Translations under genes and position numbers: made by a program
Shown here: positions 1 to 11,850 of the stretch, one piece after another
Layout of the letters: the number at the start of each line of letters is the position of its first letter
Numbering within the stretch: the stretch's first letter is position 1
The notes under the pieces: model-generated
What the model was told of the DNA's origin: nothing
The model's database searches: none
What the model saw: the letters and a program-made list of their open reading frames with translations, nothing else
From: Larix kaempferi
Lineage: Eukaryota; Streptophyta; Pinopsida; Pinales; Pinaceae
Reading direction: 5' to 3'
Length of the DNA stretch: 64,000 nucleotides
NCBI GenBank assembly: GCA_027924585.1
Contig: BSBM01001068.1
Span: forward strand, 62,001-126,000

Positions 1-3000
1 CTAAATTATGGTTCAGATTAAGTTGTACCTATCTATATTGTGCCTAGAGATTCAAATCAGTCATATACCTTGCAGTGACTAAGGAATACTTCTATAGCAA
101 TGATTAATTGTTGTGTCCCTCACAATTCCTTATATAGAAACCAGTCATTATTTTTGGCCCCATGCATAGCTCATGAGTCATGATCCTTAAAAGAAATGGA
201 TACCATGCAATTTCATAGTTTCTAATCCCAAACCATCCTTTGAGATATAACAATTTAGTCATAGGAAATATGAGGTGATTTAGGGCCTTCTACATGGCCC
301 ATTAGCCATGGAGAGGCATATTTTAGGGCCTACAACCTTAGTTTATGTTCCAAAAACATGAGAAAGAACTTGAGAACAATACACTTCAGACAAATCATAG
401 TAATGCCTCCTATATGGCACATGTAGGCCAACATCATTGATCCTTACCAACATCACCGTCATCACCTGCTGATAGTGCGCCAAGGTCATCCGTGGTCGGT
501 TGAGGTATACATGTGGGCCTAAGGTTGAGGTCTCCTCCCTTGACCATGTCCAATGCGCCAAGTCCCAATGACTTGGATGCATAGCACCATGGATACTCTG
601 CGAAGCCATATGTGGTGATTTGTGGCATTCTTAATGGATTTGGATGCCTAAATGGTTTCTTTGGGTTCAAAGACATGGTCTTATTCTATATAATGTCATT
701 CTTAAGGCCCCAAGATATGCGTGTATTTCTCAAAACCACCTAATGGCATCAACATCCCCAATCATAGACCATTGATACCCTTAAGATGCCATGTGTGGTT
801 GGTGGAGGTAAACTTCTTAGCCATGGATGGATATAAGCTTCCTTTAGGGCCCTATGTCCAGGTCTCTTCCACTGACCATGTTAAGGCCCAGATGCCACAA
901 GACCTAAATACATAGAGCCATGGATACCCCTGCAAATTCATGTGTGGTTATTCGAGGCATTGTTCATGGATCTAGATGCCTTGGAGGTTCAAGTCTCCTC
1001 CCTTAACCATGTCCAATGCCCCAAGGCCCCAAGACATGGACACATAGTGGCATGGATATCCATGTAAGGTCGTGCATGGTGATATAGGAATTTTGCATCA
1101 CTCCATATGCCCCAATTGTTTCTTTAGGGCCAAAGACATAGTTTTTTTCCCTAAAACGTCATTCCCAAGGCCCTGAGACATGTAGATATTGCTCAAAACC
1201 ACATAGTGGAAATGACATAATCAATCATAGGCCAATGATACCATCAGGAAGCCATGTGTTTTTAGTGGAGGAAATATTCTTATCCTTAGATGGATAGAAG
1301 AATCGTTTAGAGCTTGAGATTGAGGTCACCTCCACTAATCATGTGTAAGTCCCTAAGTCCACAAGACCTATATACATAGTGCCATATATAACCTTGCGAA
1401 GTAATAAATAGTTATTTTAGGTAGTGTTCATGGATCTAGATGCCTCAAAAATTTCTTTAAGGCCAAAAACATGGTGTTCTTCCATGGAACATAATTGCCA
1501 AGGTATTAAGACATGTACATACTACTTAGCACCACGCAATGGTAACAACGTCCTCAATCATAGGCCAATTATACAAATTAAGAGGTTGTCTGTGGTTGGT
1601 GGAGGCAAACTTGTGACCCCTAGATGGCTACAAGATTCCTTTAGGGAAAAGGTTCAGGTATCTTTCAAAGGTCATTTGCGGTGGGTTGAGGTGTTGTTCT
1701 TGTCCCTTTATGCATAAAAGTTTCTTTTAGGGTGTAAAGCCAATATTTTATTCGTAGATCATGTTCATAATCCTAACACCCATATCTACTATTCAAATCC
1801 TTCTAATGTAATTAATTTCCCCAATAAGAGATGAAATATTCCCTCAATGGGTCATGTGTGGTGATTCAAGCCATTCATATGGGCCTTAGGTGTATAGAAT
1901 GTTCCTTTAGGGCTACGGCCTAAGTTTCCTCCATTGACCATGTCAAAGGCATCGAAACCCATGTCTATTCCTCAGTTCCTTCAAATGGAATTGGTATCTC
2001 AACTCATTTGTCAAGGATACCCTCAAATTGTCTTCTATAGTCATTTGAAGTGTCTTTCTTTACCATAGATTCCTAGATAGTTCCTTTAGGATCTAAAGTT
2101 CAAGTTTCCACCCTTGTCCATGTCTAGGGCCCCAAGACCCATACCTAGTCCTTGAAACCTTGCAAATTCCACCCATATCCCTATTCTAAGGCCAAGGATC
2201 CCCTTGAGAAGTCACGTTGTGTGGTCGGAGGTGTCGAAATATCTATTATCCTTGAATCCCTAAAAGCATAATTTAGTGCCTAAGGCTTGGTTTCCTTCCC
2301 TAACCATGTAAATGACTCCTAGTCCCATCTGTACTTATCAAAATTTCGTAATAGTATTGATATCCACAAACATGGGCTAAGAATACCCTTACAAATCCAT
2401 GTATAGTGGTTTGAGGTGCTTTTATTGGCCATATATGTTTAGATGATTCCACAAAGGTTCCTTTGTGGCTTTGGGGCCTTGGACATGGTCAACGGAGGAG
2501 ACCTTCTGGTCTAAGAAACCATGACCCATGACTCAAACCCAGGGGCATCTACGCCGCCAAAATAACCCAGGTATTGCACCTAGTTTGGGCCACACCAACA
2601 CTTAGCATGGCTTGATTTTTAGGTGTATCCTCCCACTACCATGGAGTTTCAAACCTTGGGACACCTAACAAATAGAACCCTTAGAAACCAATCACATTAG
2701 TAGGTCATGATTTGTTGGAGGAATTTTTCTTATCCCTATATGGATAGAATATTCCTTTAGGCCCAAGGTTCAATTCTCCTCTGTTGACAATGTCCAAGGT
2801 GCCAAGTCCCCAAGACTTAAATGATAACACCCTGGATACCCTTGTGATGCTATGTACGGTGCTTTGAGGCATTATTTATGGATCTGAGTTCCTCAAGGGT
2901 TCCTTTAGGATGAGAGACATTGACGTCTTCCATAGAATATCATTCCCAAGGCCCTAAGACACATACATACTACTCAAAACCACCTAATGGTATTAACATC

Positions 3001-4860
3001 CTCAACCATAGGCGAACGATACCCTTAGGAGGTTGTGGGTTGTTGGTGGAGGAAACATTCTTAGCCATGGATGGCTAGAATATTCCTTTAAGGACCAAGG
3101 CACAAATATCCTCCACTAACCATGTTGAAGGCCCCAAGGACATAAGACCTAGATACATACTAGCATGGATTCCCATAAGGAGTCATGTGTGGTGCTTCAA
3201 GGCATTGTTAATGGATTTCGATGTCTCAACAATTTCTTGAGGGATAAAGGAATGGTAATCTCCCTAAAATATCATTCTGAAATTCCTAAGACATGTAGAT
3301 ACTACTCAAAACCACCGAATGGCATCAACATTCTCAATCATAAGCTAATTGTACTCTCAAGAGTCCATATGTAGTTGGTGGAGGAAACCTTTTATATATT
3401 TATGGATAGAATATTCCCTTAGGGACTATGATTCAAGTCTTCTCCACTAGCCATGTCTAGGATTAAGGCCAAAATGCCTAGATACATAGCACCATGGGTA
3501 TCCGAGAAGGTCATTCATAGTCTTTCAAGGAATTGCTCATAGATTTGGATGATTCAATGGTTTCTTTAAGGTCAAATACATGGTCTTCTTCCCTCTAATG
3601 TTATTCCCAAGTCCCTAAGACACCTATATAATCCTCCTTCCTTCCTCTTATGACTCCAGTTATGGCCTTAAGACCCATCCCACTATTGAAGAAATCTCGA
3701 TTGTGCCCATATCCAACTTTTATGCCAAAGGTCCAATTTAAACATGTATGTTATGGTTCATGGCGTTGAACATTTCCCATTACCCTAATAATATTATGTT
3801 AGGGTATAATTCCCTTAATTTCTTCCTGAACCATGGTCCGAAACCCATCCCTAGTGCACAAAACTGAATGCTTCCATCCATATCCAACTTTAAATGTAAT
3901 GATATCCTATACAATGCATGATCTTCTATGTGATACTTTAATTCATCGTTCTTATCCCTAGATGCATACAAATTTCCTTTATGGACTAAGTCCTGTGATT
4001 TCTCTGATGACTATGTCTAAGTTTTAGGACAAATACCCGATGTCACTTATATCAACACTCATCTTCCAAGGATAACATTGGGAGTTCACAGGTGTGTTTC
4101 AAAGATTCCATTATGGCCTAAGGCCCATGTTTCTTCCTATAACACTAGCAAAAACCTCATAATGGTGTTGATGTCCTCACTTAGAGGTAGATAATACCCC
4201 CAATAGGAAATGTGTAGTGGTTCAAGATGTTTTTTTTGCCTTGGATGCCCACAATATTTTATTAGGCGCTAAGGCATGGAGTTCCTCTCTCAAACATGTC
4301 AAGGGTCTTGACACCCATATATAGTATTTAAAACCTCTTAGTGACATTGATACCCCCAATATTAGGCCATGGATACCTTTAAGAGGTCTCATGTGATGTT
4401 TTAAGGTATACTTGCTAATTCTTATATGCTTATAGGTTTCCTTGCTTAATCATGTCTATGCCCCAAAGACTTATACATAGTTTTATTTCATCCAATTCCC
4501 CACTATATCCTTTTATAATTCCATGTGGTTCCTTTCAAAAGGTTAATTTCATTGGCTCAACACATCATTATTATCGCTACACACCTAGAAGCTTCATTTA
4601 TCCTAAGACTTAAATTTCTTCTCTTAACTAGATCGAGGGGTACTGAACCCATCACTAGTAATCAAAACCTTAAAATGACATTAATGCCTACACATAGAGA
4701 CTAAGAATATTTTCAACAAGACATGTGTGTTGACCATATCTATTGGTTCTAGATTCCTAAAATCTTATTTTAGGGCCCCATGTAGAGGTTTACTCCCTCT
4801 ATCATGTCCAAGGATTTGAGACCCACGCCTTTTGCATAAAACCTAATAATGATACTAATA
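1..4860. repeat. Degenerate satellite array, units of about 330 bp
   Basis: Recurring phrases such as CAAAACCACCTAATGGCATC, CCAATCATAGGCCA, CATGTGTGGT and GACCATGTC return in a fixed order through the block. The 'AAAACCACC' landmark occurs near 731, 1193, 1528, 2974 and 3306, with spacings close to 330 bp or larger multiples or fractions. Copies are strongly diverged, with no intact ORF shared between units, so short ORFs here are taken as chance. About 2490-2650 is an unrelated or very diverged interruption. Units become shorter and harder to recognise after about 3600. The same family recurs inverted at 16150-17035. Confidence 0.75.
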
Positions 4861-6070
4861 TCTATCAAGAAATTTAATAAAATTAATAAAATTAATTCAA
4901 TTGAATAATGGAATTTCAATTCAAATCACTTTTATTACTATTTTATAATGATAATAAATAAAAAATGGTTGCATTTAATTATTTTTCAATATTAAGAATC
5001 TTAGGTATTTATTTACTTAAATAATATTAAAAATGAATTATTTATAAAATAATTATTTGTGAACTTCTCAGGGTCGATGTGAATTTATTTGCTTAAATAG
5101 TTAAAAAAATAAATAATTGAATTTGTGGTGATTATGGTGTAAAACCTATAAATTAATCTTGAGCATTTATTGAATGAAACAAAAATTGAATTAAGTTATT
5201 TACAAAATAATTACTTTTTGATGTTGTTGTATTTATGGCACAATTTATCATAATTAAATCCTATTTGTACATGTCCATGCCATAAATAAGCATTTAACAC
5301 CACTATATGGTACTTCCCAATATGATATTTCTCTAGCTTTATGATTACTCATTAAAACCTTATAATAGTGTCATGCCCACATGTAGAAGCCAAGAATATT
5401 CTTAAGAAGATGTGTGGTGACCTTTGAAGTGTCTTTTTTGGTCCTAGATTCATGAAAGCTTCTTTTAGGGACAAACCTAGAGGTTTTCCCCCTTTGAACA
5501 TGTCTATAGATATGAGATCCATGCTTTGTGCTAAGAACTAATAATGACACTAATGTCTATCAATAAATTTCATGAGTTCATTGCATTTTTTCTCATGTCC
5601 ATCAATCAATTTCATGAGTTCAATGCATTTTGTTTTCAATTTAATAATAAATTATCAATTCAAATAAATTTTATTACTACTTTATAATAGTAATAAGTTA
5701 AAAATTGTTGTTTTATTATTATTTCTCAATATTAAGAATCTTATGTATTTATTTATGTAAATAACATTAAAATTTAATAATGGAATTGAATTATTTAGAA
5801 AATTGTGATGCAAAACCTCATCAATAAATCTTGTGAATTTATTTGTTTAAATAGCAAAAAAAACAAATGAATTTGTTGTGATTGTAGTGTAAAAGCTCAT
5901 AAATTAATCTTGATCACTTATTTGAATGAATAATAAAATAATTTAATTAAGCTATTTATAAAACAATTATGTTTTATGGTGCAAATCCTCATAATCAAAT
6001 CCTACATGGACATGTCCATGAGACAAATATTAACGTAGCGCCATTTATGGTACTTGCCAACATGTCATTT
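4800..6070. repeat. Diverged tandem pair of about 0.7 kb, AT-rich
   Basis: Two successive copies can be followed in the same order. 'CATGTCCAAGGATTTGAGAC ... AATGATACTAATATCTATCA' near 4802 matches 'CATGTCTATAGATATGAGAT ... AATGACACTAATGTCTATCA' near 5499. The ends 'AAATCCTATTTGTACATGTC' near 5254 and 'AAATCCTACATGGACATGTC' near 5997 also match. The copy spacing is therefore about 700-740 bp. The first part of each copy looks like the satellite to the left, and the AT-rich second part does not. No coding potential is evident. Confidence 0.65.
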
Positions 6071-6120
6071 TTCTTATGGAGAAACTCAATTTCTAATAAT
6101 ATTAACAAATATTAACACCA

Positions 6121-6280
6121 TTTTAACACCACAAATTAGAAGTGGTGCTAATACCACCGTCTTAACACCACAACATGTAAGTGATGCTAATATCACCGCT
6201 TTAACACCACAAAATTGTAATTGGTGCTAATAACACCACCTTAACACCATAAAATATAAGTGGTACTAATTTGTGGTGCT
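6121..6280. repeat. Four-copy 40-bp tandem repeat
   Basis: 'TTAACACCA' recurs at 6123, 6162, 6201 and 6241, each followed by a 'GTGGTGCTAATA'-like segment, giving an almost exact 40-bp period. Each unit holds a small inverted pair (GGTG...CACC), so it can fold. It sits about 200 bp beyond the broken end of the GLOX fragment. Confidence 0.8.
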
Positions 6281-6473
6281 AAAACATGGCTTTTCTTGTT
6301 GTGTACGTTGCTTAACCTATAATTGTTTGCAAAAATAAAGCTAAAATCATAATCTTTTGGGTTGATCTTTCCTAGGTTCAGTTTTCATTTCGATCTGAAG
6401 TTTCTCCGTTTGTGTGTTTCTCCATTTGCGTTTGCAGTCGCTAGTCTATTTAAGAGAATTTGACTACATTGCC

Positions 6474-6857
6474 TCAAGGGGTTTTGTAGAAATACGTATT
6501 AAAATTTATTGCAAAGGCGCCATATGAACACCAAGTATCAGTCATGACTATCAACGGCCTCAGATTCTTCGTAGCGATGTTGTATTCAATGGAGTGAGCC
6601 CAGCAGTCGAGGGTGAGCGCTTCATCGTTTGGATCGTCTCTGCAACGGCCATTTGGGAGGCGCAGTTGCGAAGGGCCGAAGTCCGTTCGATCGAACATGA
6701 CCACTGTATTTTTGAAAGTTGTGGTCATATGCATCGCGGAGACACCTCCATTTCCAACCACAAGCTCCCATGAACCAGGCTTCACAGCTGTCTGGGCGCT
6801 AACGCTCGATAGGAGAAAAAGCAAGCCGATGCACAAAGCAACATTGAATTCAACCAT
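6474..6857 (-). pseudogene. Glyoxal oxidase (GLOX) 5' fragment, truncated
   Basis: GLOX enzymes are secreted copper-radical oxidases that oxidise aldehydes to acids with release of H2O2, usually in the cell wall. The 127-codon ORF begins with a good signal peptide (residues 1-21, hydrophobic LCIGLLFLLSSVSA). The conserved N-terminal domain follows: GSWEL near 28, GVSAMHM near 38, FDRTDFGPS at 55-63, LPNGRCR at 67-73, DDPND, the DCWAHSIEYN block at 84-93 with a cysteine, and TDTWCSYGA at 106-114. Plant family members run to more than 500 residues. Here similarity stops after residue 114 (about position 6515) and the frame ends 13 codons later without family sequence. The cofactor tyrosine and the copper ligands of the later domain are therefore missing. 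No good splice donor is visible at the break, which argues for truncation rather than a first exon. Identification is by motif memory, without a search. Confidence 0.8.
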
Positions 6858-6958
6858 TGTAGAATTGAAGCGACGAAGTTATATTATTTTCTCCAAATTC
6901 TGAAGTCTCAGCTAACTCTTATAGTTGGGATACGAAGACAGACAGAGATGGGAGAAGG

Positions 6959-6964
6959 TTTATA
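6959..6964 (-). promoter_or_regulatory. TATA element of the GLOX fragment
   Basis: On the minus strand the bases read ACATATAAAC, containing TATAAA, about 100 bp before the ATG at 6857. This is a normal distance for a plant promoter with a transcription start near 6930. The element lies between the ORF and the left target duplication of the 31-kb element. Inference from motif and spacing only. Confidence 0.45.
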
Positions 6965-7183
6965 TGTGAGATAATTTATAGATGCAGAACAATAAAGTAG
7001 TAAAGGTCACGTAATCAGATGGCCTACCGAAAGGGAAGAGAATATAAGTCCAGAGTGACATACGTAATCCAACATGTGACCCAAATATACATGCCCGAGA
7101 CTCAATCACATTGAATTTACATAGGATTCTTTACTTCGACAACTGTAATGAAGATTTTGACGGCAACTGATTGAAGATAGCAT

Positions 7184-7193
7184 GTCATCCCAC
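7184..7193. repeat. Target site duplication, left copy
   Basis: GTCATCCCAC stands immediately before the terminal GGCGAGCC of the left arm. The identical 10 bp follow the right arm at 38590-38599. A 10-bp exact match at exactly the two arm ends is very unlikely by chance and shows that both arms arrived in one insertion. Confidence 0.88.
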
Positions 7194-7241
7194 GGCGAGC
7201 CTTATTGAACAGACAGAATCGCCTTTAAGGCGAGCCTGTCA
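7194..7241. promoter_or_regulatory. Terminal and subterminal GGCGAGCC motifs, left end
   Basis: The terminal GGCGAGCCTTA is followed 26 bp later by a near-palindrome of GCCTTTAAGGC whose right half again reads AAGGCGAGCC (7227-7236). The right end carries the complete version. Repeated copies of the terminal octamer close to the end are what transposase binding sites look like; that role is inference. Confidence 0.45.
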
Positions 7242-7458
7242 GATGTGAGAACCATCCATCATCCATGGCTTGAGTAGGGAATCCATCAATCCATGGAAAT
7301 TCCGGTAACCGGAAGCTCGGCTGCGTTGGAAATCTCACCCGGCAAAATCCGTAAACATCACTTCAAAAGTTGTCCTTCTATAAGCCAATGCTTCCCAGCT
7401 GTCAACGCCATGCGCCCATGGATTAGATTACTTAACCATCCATCTACCATGCGATGCG

Positions 7459-7578
7459 CCCATGGATTGGATTGAGCCATATGACTTGAAATTTGAATTC
7501 CATAAAAAGGCGGGGTCGCCCATGGATTGGATTGAGCCATATGACTTGAAATTTGAATTCCATAAAAAGGCGGGGTTG
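7459..7578. repeat. 60-bp perfect tandem duplication, left arm only
   Basis: The segment beginning GCCCATGGATTGGATTGAGC occurs at 7459 and again at 7519, each ending AAAAAGGCGGGGT. The matching right-arm place (about 38279-38350) has one copy, so this duplication arose after the arms separated. Confidence 0.85.
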
Positions 7579-7726
7579 AAATTTGAACTTGCTAAAGAGG
7601 CGGGCTTTATTTGAAATTGAATTGAAAGATCTGGTTTTACACAATTTGGGAAAATAATTTGTTTTAAGTCGTTGAACACTTCTGAGTGACTGGTTCAACA
7701 AGTAAGCAGTATATAGGAATTTATAG

Positions 7727-8026
7727 TTGCTCGATACAGAAGGAAGGACCATTTCAAACCACAACCCGCCAAAGCCACGAGTGAATCAGTGGATGCCAAG
7801 AGCAGTTCGACAAGATTGGATTCGATCTTTTCTATTGAGTATGGAACAACGAAGAATTGCAAGATTTTCAAAGGAGAGCAAGGAAGTCCAGATAAATCCG
7901 ACAGGTTTGGATTCGAAGTATTCGATTGGTGAGAAAAATGTTATATCCAAGAGGAAAATGCATGTGCAATACGTAGTGAGACAATTCAGAACCAGAGAAG
8001 AGACCAAATTGGATAAGACTAGTTGA
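7727..8026 (+). other. 99-codon ORF shared by both arms, left copy
   Basis: The ORF runs from MLDTEGRTISNHN to REETKLDKTS with a stop at the same place as its mirror copy at 37839-38138. The two translations differ at 16 of 99 positions and most differences change the amino acid, which does not look like purifying selection. It lacks recognisable domains and is basic (many R and K). The opposite strand is also open over 73 codons here and 104 in the right arm. It is more likely an open stretch of TIR DNA than a gene, though keeping the frame open in both copies is notable. Confidence 0.2.
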
Positions 8027-8899
8027 GTTAGATGTGTAAAGGATTATGCATACAAAGAGGTTTTAATAGTATAAATGATTATGCATACAAATAGCTGCAA
8101 CCTCTTTGTAGTTGTTGGTTTTGTCGAGTAGTATCTGATGACTGAGACGCATGTGAATGGTTAGATGGCATTTGATTTCTAGTGAGGGCACTAATATGCC
8201 ACTGCATCATGGAGTTTGTAACTCTGATAGAATTTCTAAATTCCAGCATATGGAAAATTTCTCCCAATCTAAAGATTCATGTGAGGAAATGAAGATGGAG
8301 AGAAAACTTGGATGAAAGGAGTTCAAACATAGTTACCAAATTCAGCCAAATATGTTAGAAAATTCATTCAATTCGGCCAAATTGTTTTGTGAAACTCGAT
8401 TGGATTCGCGTGCAAAGAAAAAGGATTGAATCCGCGAGATTGATGCCTCCATCGGATGCGGGTTTGGACTCATTGGAGGGTTTAAGGTTATTTTAAGGCT
8501 CCAATCAGATGACAGAGCTCTCCGCTCTTCGGTGAATCAAGCTCAGTCCCAAATCGGATGAGAGAGATCTCCTCTCTCTTGAGATTGCCTTCTTTTTCTA
8601 CGAACATTCTTTTGTGTCTTGATAACCAACATGCTGGTAGCAAAAACGTAGTGTGATTGAAAATGAACAATGATATTGCCTTACTATCATTTGTGAAGGT
8701 AGGAATGGCTTCCAATCGGTGCTTCCGTCATATGCTTCCTGATTACAATCATGAAGGTAGGAATGGCTTTTGGTCGGTCTCTCTAGCTTAAGTGGGTTTG
8801 GAGGGTTCACGGCTTTTTAGGTTTCAATATGTTTTTTGTCACGCTACTTTCTATCATGCTTGCTTGTCATTTTGGGTAGCTTTAAGAATATATATTATA

Positions 8900-9310
8900 C
8901 TATATTTTGTTGAATTTGTCTATTGTTTTCCGTTTTTTTTCCAAATTGTAAATAATGTGTAAGAACTATTTTCTTATCCTATCGAATTCGAACTAAAACT
9001 TAGTACCTATGGTTCAAGACGGCATGTCTATCGTGAGTACCATCAGTCTCCCAATTGTTATGTTATTAGATGCGATGTTTCCTAATCACATAAAAAATGG
9101 CAAATCTTTATGTTGTTGAGTACACGACTCTGAATTCGAATCGTGTCACTCACTTTTGTTCATTATTATTGTTTTGTGAGATTTCAAGTATATATATATA
9201 TATATTGTACATTATTATTGTGAGATTTCAAGTATATATATATTGTATGTTATTATTGTTGTGTGAGATTTTAAGTATTTATATGTTATATATATATATA
9301 TATATATATA
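8900..9310. repeat. AT-rich stretch with AT dinucleotide runs
   Basis: Runs of (TA)n occur at about 9190-9206, 9231-9242 and 9285-9312, between three repeats of a GTGAGATTTCAAGTAT-like phrase. A mirror version with shorter runs lies at about 36660-36760 in the right arm. No gene seen. Confidence 0.7.
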
Positions 9311-9608
9311 TTTTGTTAAAGCCTTGTACTATAAGAATAATGAAGAGTGTAAACTTCAGATTTGGTATTGGTTAATAAGTTATTTATCCGTGAAAACTTC
9401 ATATCGTGTAGGTTAAAAATATATTTTCCATCATCCAATTCTTTTTAGTTTTTTTCTTTTGTTATGAATATGAAAAGCATATGGCACAAAGTGAAATAGA
9501 AAGTGTGGCATCAATGCATTGGTAATACAATTTAACTTCTAAACTTAAACTTATTTTGAATTGAATTGAATTTAACTTCTAAACTTAAGCTTATTTTAAA
9601 TTGAATTT

Positions 9609-9975
9609 AGGTAAATTATCCTTATTGTAAAGGAAGAGAGAAATGTATTAAATTAGAAGGGAGAAATGTGTTGAGAGCATTAACCATAAATTTAAATTTA
9701 GAAGTAAAATTAGAATGATAACCAAAATTAAGTTGAAGAAAGAGAGACAATGTAGATATTCCAATTTTCATATCAAAACTTAAATTTATTTTAAATTGAG
9801 GTAAATTATCCCTGTTTTAAAGGAAGAGAGAAATGTATTAAATTAGAGGAGATAAATGTTTTGAGAACACTAACCATAATCAAATTTAAATTAGAAATAA
9901 AATTAGAATGATAACCAAAATCAAGTTGAACAAAGAGAGACAATGTAGATATTCCAATTTTCATATGAGGCATTT
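9609..9975. repeat. 190-bp direct duplication present in both arms
   Basis: 'GGTAAATTATCC...AGGAAGAGAGAAATGTATTA' occurs at 9610 and again at 9800, each followed by the same run to AGATATTCCAATTTTCATAT. Both copies are also present, inverted, at about 36030-36390. The duplication is therefore older than the pairing of the arms. Confidence 0.75.
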
Positions 9976-10540
9976 TGTTTTCCTCGTCCATTATATGTTA
10001 TATATAGAATATTTTCAAAAGATTTTATAAAGTCCAATTCCTTGTCCTAAATCTGCATTTTTTGGGGTTTTGATTGGTAACTCGAATATAATAATAATAA
10101 TAATAATAACAATAATAATTGTATATGATGTATTAATGTTGTATTTATTTTACTTGCTACATTACTTCAATGAAGAAATCATGAAAATATTAAGATTAAG
10201 GAAATGAATTCTACTTTTTATTTTCAATTATGATATACAATCTATATACCCAACAAATATGTATATACAACTTAATGGAATGAACTAGTTAAAATTGATT
10301 TATTATTTTATTTTTTTAATTAAATTTGAATTTATAATATATTATTTTTTTTTTTCAGAATATCAATAAATTATTTAAATGATAAAACTAAGATGGAATA
10401 TTTTATTCAAAATTGTGATATCATACCTATTAAAAAATAAAATTTTTATAAAATAATAAAATTATATTAATTAGGTTTTTATTTTTATTTTTTATGAGAA
10501 TACAAGAATTAAACCTAGATGGAGAGGCTAACACTCATTC

Positions 10541-10782
10541 CTCCCAACCACCCAAAATTATTAGGTTTAATAAACTATATTACCATATTATTAAAAAATA
10601 AATTATAATAAAAATAATAAATGCATTACAAATATAATAGTAAAAAAGATACCATTCATTCCTCCCAACTACCCAAAATTATTAGGTTTAATAAACTATA
10701 TTACCATATTATTAAAAAATAAATTATAATAAAAATAATAAATACATTACAAATATAATAGTAAAAAAGATACTTATAATGA
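10541..10782. repeat. 121-bp tandem duplication, left arm only
   Basis: CTCCCAACCACCCAAAATTA at 10541 returns at 10662 as CTCCCAACTACCCAAAATT, followed by the same AT-rich run. The right arm (about 35340-35460) has a single copy. Confidence 0.8.
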
Positions 10783-11311
10783 GTTATAAAATTTCATTTT
10801 TCAAACCTTAAATAAGATTTACAAACCCATGTTTACAAAAATATTTCTATTGAATGAAAATATAATTGATTATAGATATATTATATATGATTTCACATAT
10901 TTTATATATATATATATAGAGGATACTCTATAGGATTCATAACATTGTAATGTATTTAGGATTGAAGAAATTTAAAATAAATAATATAATTTTTTTTTAT
11001 AAATATATATTTATTTTAATTTTAAATTTATTAAATATTAGAATCTTAAATTGTAATTTTTTAGAATTTAAAAGATTTAAAATATATTTATATTAGTTTA
11101 CCATGGTTTTAGTTTTTAACAATTTATTTTATTTTATTAGTATTATTTTGATATGTATAAACAAAAGTTGGATGTTATCTTTTATTAAGAGGCATATTTT
11201 AGGGGTGAAAGTTTGTCTTGTTAGAAAGCTAATTATTTTAAGTGTATGGTAGCATTTGTGAATAGAAAACCATGGGAATTAGTGATGGCTAATGATGGCT
11301 ACTATCATCAT

Positions 11312-11515
11312 TGTCTCTAGATGTAGAAATGCATTTGTAAAATGTTAATAGTATAATTCCTAATTCTTATATTTGTATCTTGTGTATGAAAAATAGTTTT
11401 AACTTATGAATTGAATCTCTAGATGTAAAAATGCATTTGTAAAATGTTAATAGTATAATTCGTAATTCATATATTTGTATCTTGTGTATGAAAATCAGTT
11501 TTAACTTATGCATTG
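11312..11515. repeat. 104-bp direct duplication present in both arms
   Basis: TCTCTAGATGTAGAAATGCA at 11312 and TCTCTAGATGTAAAAATGCA at 11416 begin two near-identical segments ending in TTTTAACTTATG. The right arm at about 34660-34860 carries the inverted pair. Confidence 0.75.
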
Positions 11516-11789
11516 AATGATTAATGTACTTTTTAAAGCATCTATTGACATATATTAAATGGAGTTGAAGAATGTTTAAACGACATTCCTATTAATCCAT
11601 AAATTTGATATTGTTGTTAGTGGGAACAATTTAAAGTAATATTGAATAAAGTTTAATTAAGTAATCAAGATTATTGAGCATTGTGGTTGGATAGCCTTTA
11701 TAAATGGATAACTAGTGTGTTGTGGATGAGATTAATGAAGATAAAAGCCTTTATAGATGGATAACATTCTATGTGTGGATTCACCCAGA

Positions 11790-11850
11790 GAAAAAAAAAA
11801 AAAAAAAAAAAAAAAAAAGAAAAAAAGAAAAAAAGAAAAAAGAAGAAGAT
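11790..11850. repeat. Poly-A tract, left arm only
   Basis: About 28 A bases are followed by GAAAAAAG-type units. The corresponding right-arm position (about 34365-34385) lacks the run. It could be slippage or the tail of a lost SINE-like insertion; flanking duplications were not evident. Confidence 0.6.

Noticed and set aside
6613-6903. 96-codon plus-strand ORF
   Set aside because: Antisense shadow of the GLOX fragment, which has clear family motifs on the minus strand.
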